From NCBI GenBank assembly GCA_027009605.1, contig JALVCY010000075.1, positions 1 through 5,311 of the forward strand: DNA of 5,311 nt, read 5' to 3'. The stretch comes from Saprospiraceae bacterium (GTDB lineage: Bacteria > Bacteroidota > Bacteroidia > Chitinophagales > Saprospiraceae). The notes beneath the pieces were generated by a model that was not told where the DNA came from, made no database searches, and saw nothing but the letters and a program-made list of their open reading frames with translations. The translations under genes and the position numbers were made by a program. This document shows, piece after piece, positions 1 to 5,311 of this stretch. Within the stretch, counting starts at the first letter, position 1, and every line of letters starts with the position of its first letter.

Positions 1-50
1 AATCTGCGAAAACCAAATCTGCGCACATCTGCGGAAAACAAATCTGCGGA
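1..50. repeat. Degenerate ATCTGCG repeat cluster, probably continuing to the left
   Basis: Four exact copies of ATCTGCG start at 2, 17, 27 and 42, giving spacings of 15, 10 and 15. Positions 1-25 and 26-50 can therefore be aligned as two copies of a 25-base unit, with 21 of 25 positions identical. The linkers are A-rich (AAAAC-like). The cluster begins at the window edge, so its full length is unknown. It lies 3' of the minus-strand protease gene, outside any coding sequence that I can see. Similar short ATCTGCG-type intergenic repeats occur in Bacteroidota genomes as far as I recall, but I could not verify this. The remaining bases up to the protease stop codon (51-88) show no clear terminator or gene. 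Confidence 0.7.
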
Positions 51-88
51 AAGTTAAACCGGCAAAAATCATCACCCAACCACAAGCA

Positions 89-952
89 TCAAGGCGATTC
101 CCGCTTAAGCAAAAGGCTAAAAATATAGCCAAAAGCCAAAACAGCCAATAGCCCTGCCCACCAAGAAGGCATTTCCACGTCCCCTGTTTTCCCTAACTCG
201 TCCAACATTTCGGGATAGACGACCATGGCGACAGCCTGAGTAGCGTTAAACAAAAAATGCAATACCATAGGAACTAAAATACTACCGGAATAGTAATAGG
301 CATAGCCCAACAGCATCCCCAAAAACATCCTAGGTAAAAATCCCGCAAATTGAAAATGAATCAAACTAAATATAGCACCGGCCAATAAAATGGACAGATG
401 GGGACGATTTGTCCAATTCTCCAAACTCTTTTGGATAACTCCCCGAAAAACCAATTCTTCCCCGATAGCCGGAATCAATCCCATTATAAATACCACCATC
501 GGTATATTGCCGGAGCCCAGCAAGGTCTTAATCGCCTCATTCACTTGTGACTCCATGGCTTCCATATTTCCCGAAAGGGGAATCTGCATATTGACCCAAC
601 TCAATATCCCTACAATCGGCAGACCTACCACAAAAAGCAAGCTCACTAATCCTACCCGCTCCCAATCGACCTGCCCCAAAGAAAACGTACCCTTTGGACG
701 CAACAGGGGAAATATAAATATCGTCAAAGCTCCCGGTATTATAAATAGCATAATGTGCTGAACCAATAGCTCAACTTGGATAGTCCGTATGCTCGCATGC
801 TCCATAGAAGCCTTGTCTAAATAGTCGATATGATCCATCTTACCCAGTGCATACAGTACGCCAAGAGCGAGTAAACTAAACAAAATAACCAAGCTGACTA
901 GGCTCATCAAGGGATGAAATGGATGACCCGCATGCGAATTCTCTGAAGACAT
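89..952 (-). CDS. CPBP family intramembrane glutamic/metalloprotease (CAAX protease-like)
   Basis: This is a complete membrane protein of 287 residues from the ATG at 952. Three conserved CPBP (Abi) motifs are present in order: EExxxR in GEELVFRG (E165, E166, R170), FxxxH in FSLIH (F195, H199) and HxxxN in HFLFN (H232, N236). These residues form the intramembrane active site in the Rce1/CPBP fold, so the enzyme is probably active. Hydrophobic segments lie near residues 15-37, 61-84, 100-119, 150-164, 186-200, 209-237 and 265-283, suggesting about seven or eight helices in the inner membrane. The substrate is unknown: bacterial members are linked to peptide maturation, bacteriocin self-immunity or membrane-protein processing, and nothing nearby decides between these. 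The open frame extends upstream to a TTG at 1021 (310 residues). I prefer the ATG because TTG starts are rare, the extra 23 residues resemble no family sequence, and the ATG follows an A-rich AAAAAAGAAT leader typical of Bacteroidota. The gene is divergent from pdxJ, and no partner gene is visible. Confidence 0.93.
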   Translation of the reverse strand: MSSENSHAGHPFHPLMSLVSLVILFSLLALGVLYALGKMDHIDYLDKASMEHASIRTIQVELLVQHIMLFIIPGALTIFIFPLLRPKGTFSLGQVDWERVGLVSLLFVVGLPIVGILSWVNMQIPLSGNMEAMESQVNEAIKTLLGSGNIPMVVFIMGLIPAIGEELVFRGVIQKSLENWTNRPHLSILLAGAIFSLIHFQFAGFLPRMFLGMLLGYAYYYSGSILVPMVLHFLFNATQAVAMVVYPEMLDELGKTGDVEMPSWWAGLLAVLAFGYIFSLLLKRESP

Positions 953-1078
953 ATTCTTTTTTATTTCTGCAAAGAAAACACTATTTATTACATTTGCCAA
1001 ATCCTTCGGTTGTCCCCGCAAAATTTGTGACTCATATTCAAACTAAATATCATTTTTGGGGTTTATAGAGACATTCCA

Positions 1079-1108
1079 TTTTGTTGGATTCTGAATGGGT
1101 TATATCTG
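1079..1108 (+). promoter_or_regulatory. Candidate Bacteroidota-type promoter for pdxJ
   Basis: TTTTG at 1079-1083 is followed after 17 bases by TATATCTG at 1101-1108. This fits the known Bacteroidota primary sigma consensus (TTTG, a 17-23 base spacer, TAnnTTTG) with one mismatch in the -7 box. Transcription would start near 1114, giving a leader of about 40 bases before the pdxJ ATG at 1157. The site sits in the divergent gap between the protease gene and pdxJ. Such motifs are short and A/T-rich, so chance matches are common. Confidence 0.45.
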
Positions 1109-1156
1109 TTTTTCTGCACTATTTCTTAAACGAACCGAGCCCAAACACGACAATCA

Positions 1157-1870
1157 ATGACCAAATTAAGCGTAAACATCAATAAAATCGCCTTAATCCG
1201 GAACGCCCGGGAAGGCAATTTGCCCAATCTCTACCAAATTGCGACAGATATCGAAAAATTTGGAGCCGAAGGCATCACCGTACACCCGCGTCCGGATGAA
1301 CGACATATTAGATACGCTGACATCCCCATCCTAAAATCACTAGTGACCACCGAATTCAATATAGAAGGCTACCCTTCTGAAGCTTTTTTGGAGCTAGTAC
1401 TCAAAAATAAGCCGGATCAATGCACCCTCGTGCCCGACCCACCGGGTGTTTTGACATCAAATGCCGGATGGGATTGTGTTCAGCACGGTGATTTTCTGCA
1501 AAAAACAATCAAAAAATTGCATCAAGAGCAGATTCGCGTGTCCCTTTTTATTGAGCCCATCCCCCAACAATTGGAAGCCGCTCAAGCTACGGGCACAGAC
1601 AGGATAGAGTTTTACACCGGCCCTTATGCCGCTGCTTACGCAAAAAATCCGAACCAAGCCATCAAAGAATTTGCGCAAGCCGCCCTAGTCGCCAACCGGT
1701 TAAATCTAGGAATTAATGCCGGTCATGACCTCAACTTAGAAAACTTAAAGCACTTCAAGCAAAATATACCCAACCTACTCGAAGTCTCTATAGGTCATGC
1801 ACTTATCTCTGACGCATTGTACTACGGATTGGCTAATACGGTGCAGATGTATAAAGAATTATTACGATAG
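1157..1870 (+). CDS. pdxJ: Pyridoxine 5'-phosphate synthase
   Basis: PdxJ (EC 2.6.99.2) is the cytosolic enzyme that condenses 1-deoxy-D-xylulose 5-phosphate with 3-amino-2-oxopropyl phosphate to make pyridoxine 5'-phosphate, the ring-closing step of DXP-dependent vitamin B6 synthesis. The 237-residue product has the usual family length and aligns without gaps to the N-terminal part of the E. coli enzyme. Residues matching known active-site positions are N7, R18, H43 and R45 (in TVHPRP), H50, E70 (in FNIEGYPS), T100, H190 (in NAGHD) and G213-H214 (in SIGHALISDA). The fold is a TIM barrel, and octameric in characterised members. Position 10 is Lys where E. coli has His, and position 191 is Asp where E. 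coli has Gly; from memory both are normal for Bacteroidota PdxJ. The gene is monocistronic as far as can be seen, divergent from the protease gene and followed 137 bases later by the receptor gene. The ATG at 1157 is supported by family alignment beginning at residue 3. The sequence shows no frameshift or truncation. Confidence 0.98.
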   Translation: MTKLSVNINKIALIRNAREGNLPNLYQIATDIEKFGAEGITVHPRPDERHIRYADIPILKSLVTTEFNIEGYPSEAFLELVLKNKPDQCTLVPDPPGVLTSNAGWDCVQHGDFLQKTIKKLHQEQIRVSLFIEPIPQQLEAAQATGTDRIEFYTGPYAAAYAKNPNQAIKEFAQAALVANRLNLGINAGHDLNLENLKHFKQNIPNLLEVSIGHALISDALYYGLANTVQMYKELLR

Positions 1871-1876
1871 ATGGTC

Positions 1877-1903
1877 TATATGCCAACGAAAAGAGCGCAT
1901 ATA
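1877..1903 (+). terminator. Weak stem-loop after pdxJ, possible 3' end structure
   Basis: TATATGC at 1877-1883 pairs perfectly with GCATATA at 1897-1903 across a 13-base loop, seven bases after the pdxJ stop codon. The position fits a transcript end, but the stem is A/U-rich, the loop is long and no T-run follows directly. It may have no function, or it may act as an mRNA-stabilising end. The call rests on location and the perfect 7-bp pairing only. Confidence 0.25.
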
Positions 1904-1937
1904 ACGTCTAAATATTAAGATAATAGTTGCCTTAAAA

Positions 1938-1969
1938 TTTTTCAAATGTATAGTCTTTTCATACATTTG
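1938..1969 (+). promoter_or_regulatory. Candidate promoter for the SusC-like receptor
   Basis: TACATTTG at 1962-1969 matches the Bacteroidota -7 consensus TAnnTTTG exactly. The upstream element is weak: a T-run at 1938-1942, 19 bases before it, stands where TTTG would be expected. Transcription would begin near 1975, leaving an A/T-rich leader of about 33 bases before the ATG at 2008. The -7 box lies inside the right arm of an inverted repeat, so access to it could be controlled by a DNA-binding protein. Confidence 0.5.
1943..1969. repeat. Perfect 9-bp inverted repeat overlapping the receptor promoter
   Basis: CAAATGTAT at 1943-1951 is repeated in inverted orientation as ATACATTTG at 1961-1969, separated by 9 bases. 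The arm centres are 18 bases apart, close to two turns of the helix, which would suit a dimeric regulator binding one face. The right arm contains the -7 candidate TACATTTG. By symmetry, the left arm presents the same octamer on the minus strand. A terminator is unlikely because no T-run follows. The operator role is inference; the dyad itself is certain. Confidence 0.55.
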
Positions 1970-2007
1970 CAATTAAACCTTATTTTTTAATCAAAATCGA
2001 ATGAGTA

Positions 2008-5000
2008 ATGAAGAAACTTTCACTCGTTTTTGCACTGATTTTTTTCAGTGCCAGTTTAGCCTTAGCTCAGCGAACTATCTCCGGGGTAGTAGCAGATGAG
2101 AAAGGTGCTCCACTGTATGGTGCCAGCGTCCTTGTGACAGGCACAACAGTCGGGACAACAACAGACTTCGACGGTAAATATACCATCAAAGTCCCTGCAT
2201 CCGCAACTAGCTTAGAAGTAAGCTATACCGGATTTACTACAAAAGAAGTACCTATTGGCGCTTCCAATGTCATTGATGTGACCCTTGTTGAAGGGGTACA
2301 AATTACCGAAGCTGTAGTTACCGCATTAGGGGTCACTAGATCAGAAAAGGCAATTGGCTATGCTGTTCAATCTGTAAATTCAGATGAAATCACAAAAGCT
2401 AATACCACAAATGTTATAGATGCCTTAGCTGGTAAAGCATCTGGTGTCCAGATTACTGCATCCAATGGTGCTGCTGGTGCTTCAAGTAGAATTGTACTGC
2501 GTGGACAAACATCTTTTAATGGCAACAACCAAGCATTATTGATTGTAGATGGTGTTAGAGTTAACAATTCAGAGAATAATACAGAACGTTCCTTGGGCGG
2601 TGTATCAAATTCCAATCGCGGTATGGATATCAACCCAAATGACATTGAATCAATTAATATCTTGAAAGGTGCATCTGCAACAGCCTTATATGGTATAGAA
2701 GGAGCGAGAGGGGTTATCTTAATAACCACAAAAAAAGGTAATAAAGCTGAAAAATTACAAGTTGAGTATAATTCTAATGTAACCTTTTCTAAGGTATCAA
2801 ATATTGTAGAGCTTCAAGATAAGTTTTCACAAGGTGGTGCCGGTCTTTGGACTGGGCCAGATGCTTCGAATCCATGGTGGGGTGGATTTGGTCGAGCACT
2901 TAGTTGGGGCGCCAAATTGGATACTTTATACTATGATGGTGATACTAATTATAAATGGGACAAAAATGGTCGTATAGTAGGCCAAAGCAGCCCAGATAAA
3001 AAGGGAAAAGTTCAACCATATGATAACGTAGGTGCTTTATTTCAGCAAGGGCAGACTTGGACTAATAACTTATCTGTCACAGGAGGGCAAAATAAAACTA
3101 ATTATCGTTTCTCCTTTGGTAACACAAAAGAAGACGGTATTGTTCCAAAAAACACATTTCGCAGATTCAATGCCGGCTTTTCAATCAGCACTAGGGCTTT
3201 GAACGATAGACTTGACATTAGTGCAGGGGCCTCCTACATCCGTTCAGGGGGACAAAGAATTCAGCAAGGTTCAAATGTATCAGGCATAATGCTAGGTTTG
3301 CTGCGTACACCAGTAACTTTTGATAACTCTAACGGCTTTTCAAATGGAGCTGATAATAAGGAAGCCTACCAGTTTCGTGATGGCTCACAAAGAAACTATC
3401 GTGGAGGTGGAGGGTATGATAATCCTTTTTGGGTAGTCAACAATACACCTTTTAATGACCACGTCAATAGAGTTTTAGGAAATCTTAATATAGCTTATAA
3501 GCTACATGACTGGGTTACGATTAGTTCAACAATTGGTACAGATTTTTATTCTGACTTACGCACACAAGAATTTGAGATAGGTTCACGTGCGTTCCCGACT
3601 GGTCAAGTTGTAGAAGATGCTTATAATTATAAGCATACTGACACATATATAAGTCTATTAGGTAACGGGAAAATAGCAGACAATTTCTCCTTAGGCTATA
3701 ATGTGGGCATCAATATGTTTAACAGGGAGTTAGTAAACACTACAACAACTGGAAGTAGCTTGAATTTTATTGGATTTAGAAAATTGGGTAACACCCAAAA
3801 TATCAGTTCACAAATTGGTCATTCCAACAATAAATCAGTTGGTGCTTTTGGAAGTGTTGATTTTGGTTTCAAGAATATGTTATATTTGACATTGACTGGA
3901 AGAAATGACTGGAGTTCAACCTTAATCACCCCTACCAAAGAATTTAGTGGGAAGGATATTTCATTCTTCTATCCATCAGTCTCTATGGGATTTGTGTTTA
4001 GTGAAATCGTCAAACCCAACTGGTTGACTTTTGGTAAATTACGTGCATCATACGCAGAAGTAGGAGGAGGTGCACCTAGTTCATACTCTACATCTACACC
4101 ATTTATCTCTCCATCTTTTAATGGAGGAACTGTCAACACTTTAGGTGATGGCTGGACAAATGGAATAGGATTACCGTTCCAAGGTACTTCTGGATTCACA
4201 CTGAGTGCAGTTGCAGGAAATCCAAGTTTAAAACCATCAAAAACAAAGGAATTCGAACTAGGCACAGATTTAAGATTTCTTAAAGGAAGAGTTACGCTAG
4301 ATGCATCTTACTATAACCGACAATCGATAGATCAGATTATTGCAATTAATATTCCAAATTCAACTGGATACCAAAGAGCAATAGTCAATTCTGGTGAATT
4401 GAAAACTGTTGGAACTGGAATCGTTCTTGGCCTTATTCCGGTAAAAGCTAAGAACTTCCGATGGGATATGAATGTGAATTTCTCAAAATGGAAAACTACT
4501 GTTGAATCGTTACCAGAAGGTGTTCCAAATCAGTATTTGGATGGATTCAATAGTGCTGGTATTTACAATATTGCTCCATTAAAAGATGAGGATGGCAATA
4601 TCATTAAGAAGTACGAATATGGCCAAATATTTGGTGGTGCTTTCCAACATGCAAATGATGGGAACAAATTTAATCCAGACAAGCCATATAATCCTGATGG
4701 TGCTTTAATCATCGATGATTCAGGCAGTCCAGACCCTGATGCAGCAGATTATAACCCGAATTATGGTTTCCCTTTAGCGGATCCTGTTAATAGAGTTATA
4801 GGTAATCCAAACCCTGATTTTCTAGTAGGGATTACCAACTCTTTATCCTATAAGAAATTTTCACTATCCTTCTTGTTTGACATTAAACAAGGTGGTGACA
4901 TGTGGAATGGCACAAAAGGTGCCCTTACTTTCTTTGGGCGGACGAAAATTACTGAGGATAGAGATCCCCTTGTTTGGAATGATAATCAAGGTTACGTAGG

Positions 5001-5311
5001 TGATTATAGTACTGCTACGCATGTTTTTGAAGGCATAAAGGCTTCTGATGGTTCAGCCAATGACATCAAGGCACCTTTAACTGAAAACTGGTACACCGGT
5101 AATGGTGGAGGTTTTGGCTCCGTAGCTGAACACTTCGTTGAAGATGCATCATATTATAGACTTCGATATATTACCTTTGGATATAGCTTTGGAGATATCA
5201 TGAAGAAAATTGGGCTAAGAGATTTTTCTATTTCTGTTTCAGGAAGAAACCTGTTACTATTCACTCCTTATACAGGATTTGATCCAGAGACTTCCCTCGT
5301 CGGTTCGGCGA
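2008..5311 (+). CDS. SusC/RagA family TonB-linked outer membrane receptor (3' end outside window)
   Basis: The open frame gives 1101 complete codons and runs off the right edge at DPETSLVGSA, a conserved near-C-terminal SusC motif, so perhaps 20-40 residues are missing. The ATG at 2008 is fixed by an in-frame TGA at 2002-2004. Residues 1-20 form a Sec signal peptide (MKKLSLVFALIFF, cleavage likely after ALA, before Q21). Residues 23-100 are a carboxypeptidase-D regulatory-like domain (TISGVVADEKGAPLYGASV, then TTTDFDGKYTIKVP). Residues 100-115 contain the VVTALGVTR segment that precedes the plug. The plug covers about 116-247, including NVIDALAGKASGVQI and the SusC/RagA signature DIESINILKGASATALYG followed by GVILITTKKG. 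The rest is a 22-strand-type beta-barrel, with LTGRNDWSSTL at 629-639 and VIGNPNPDFLVG at 930-941. Such receptors work with a SusD-type lipoprotein and TonB-ExbBD to import glycans, peptides or other large substrates; the substrate cannot be read here. There is no N-terminal STN signalling domain and no sigma/anti-sigma gene upstream, so ECF transduction is unlikely. A SusD gene is expected just downstream. Confidence 0.96.
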   Translation, partial: MKKLSLVFALIFFSASLALAQRTISGVVADEKGAPLYGASVLVTGTTVGTTTDFDGKYTIKVPASATSLEVSYTGFTTKEVPIGASNVIDVTLVEGVQITEAVVTALGVTRSEKAIGYAVQSVNSDEITKANTTNVIDALAGKASGVQITASNGAAGASSRIVLRGQTSFNGNNQALLIVDGVRVNNSENNTERSLGGVSNSNRGMDINPNDIESINILKGASATALYGIEGARGVILITTKKGNKAEKLQVEYNSNVTFSKVSNIVELQDKFSQGGAGLWTGPDASNPWWGGFGRALSWGAKLDTLYYDGDTNYKWDKNGRIVGQSSPDKKGKVQPYDNVGALFQQGQTWTNNLSVTGGQNKTNYRFSFGNTKEDGIVPKNTFRRFNAGFSISTRALNDRLDISAGASYIRSGGQRIQQGSNVSGIMLGLLRTPVTFDNSNGFSNGADNKEAYQFRDGSQRNYRGGGGYDNPFWVVNNTPFNDHVNRVLGNLNIAYKLHDWVTISSTIGTDFYSDLRTQEFEIGSRAFPTGQVVEDAYNYKHTDTYISLLGNGKIADNFSLGYNVGINMFNRELVNTTTTGSSLNFIGFRKLGNTQNISSQIGHSNNKSVGAFGSVDFGFKNMLYLTLTGRNDWSSTLITPTKEFSGKDISFFYPSVSMGFVFSEIVKPNWLTFGKLRASYAEVGGGAPSSYSTSTPFISPSFNGGTVNTLGDGWTNGIGLPFQGTSGFTLSAVAGNPSLKPSKTKEFELGTDLRFLKGRVTLDASYYNRQSIDQIIAINIPNSTGYQRAIVNSGELKTVGTGIVLGLIPVKAKNFRWDMNVNFSKWKTTVESLPEGVPNQYLDGFNSAGIYNIAPLKDEDGNIIKKYEYGQIFGGAFQHANDGNKFNPDKPYNPDGALIIDDSGSPDPDAADYNPNYGFPLADPVNRVIGNPNPDFLVGITNSLSYKKFSLSFLFDIKQGGDMWNGTKGALTFFGRTKITEDRDPLVWNDNQGYVGDYSTATHVFEGIKASDGSANDIKAPLTENWYTGNGGGFGSVAEHFVEDASYYRLRYITFGYSFGDIMKKIGLRDFSISVSGRNLLLFTPYTGFDPETSLVGSA

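Noticed and set aside
1..50. CRISPR array
   Set aside because: The repeated core is only seven bases at 10-15 base spacing, with no 30-base-class repeats or unique spacers and no cas genes.
390..761. Open frame of 123 codons on the plus strand
   Set aside because: It lies entirely antisense within the protease gene, whose motifs are intact. Its translation has no recognisable domain.
1039..1047. Minus-strand -7-like element (TTTAGTTTG) for the protease gene
   Set aside because: It has one mismatch to the -7 consensus, and no TTTG-like element lies at the expected upstream distance. This is too weak to annotate.
1457..1678. Open frame of 73 codons on the minus strand
   Set aside because: It is antisense inside pdxJ, a well-conserved gene, with no supporting motif.
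2001..2003. Upstream ATG seven bases before the receptor start
   Set aside because: It is in another frame and reads about 30 codons of sequence overlapping the signal peptide. The ATG at 2008 gives a clear signal peptide and the SusC domains.
2367..2729. Open frame of 120 codons on the minus strand
   Set aside because: It is antisense to the conserved SusC plug region. The proline/leucine-rich translation is typical of a reverse-strand shadow.
3969..4265. Open frame of 98 codons on the minus strand
   Set aside because: It is antisense to the receptor beta-barrel, with no domain and no promoter-like context.

Overview
The window looks like chromosomal DNA from a member of the Bacteroidota. 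Three things point there: a SusC/RagA-type TonB-dependent receptor, which is characteristic of the phylum; a PdxJ of the Bacteroidota sequence type (VNINKIA near the N-terminus, TVHPRPDERHIR, EFNIEGYPS); and start regions that are A/T-rich with no clear Shine-Dalgarno sequence, together with TTTG / TAnnTTTG-like promoter elements. I cannot place it to genus. A marine or freshwater Saprospiraceae- or Cytophagales-like organism is plausible but is only an impression.

Layout. Positions 1-50 hold a short degenerate repeat built on ATCTGCG, probably the end of a longer array that starts outside the window. Positions 89-952 (minus strand) encode a CPBP-family (CAAX protease/bacteriocin-processing) intramembrane metalloprotease with its catalytic motifs intact. 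A divergent intergenic region of about 200 bp (953-1156) carries a likely pdxJ promoter. Positions 1157-1870 (plus) encode PdxJ, pyridoxine 5'-phosphate synthase, complete and with the key catalytic residues present. The gap at 1871-2007 holds a weak stem-loop and then a perfect 9-bp inverted repeat that overlaps a TAnnTTTG -7-like element. Positions 2008-5311 (plus) encode a SusC/RagA-family outer-membrane receptor. It is open to the right edge, and only the last few tens of residues appear to be missing.

The three genes do not form an obvious pathway. The protease and pdxJ are divergently transcribed housekeeping-type genes. The receptor appears to have its own promoter and to begin a separate nutrient-uptake unit, whose expected SusD lipoprotein partner would lie beyond the right edge. 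I see no exotic or undescribed system here. The items most worth checking are the dyad over the receptor promoter, the apparent base-composition mosaic inside the receptor gene, and the ATCTGCG repeat.
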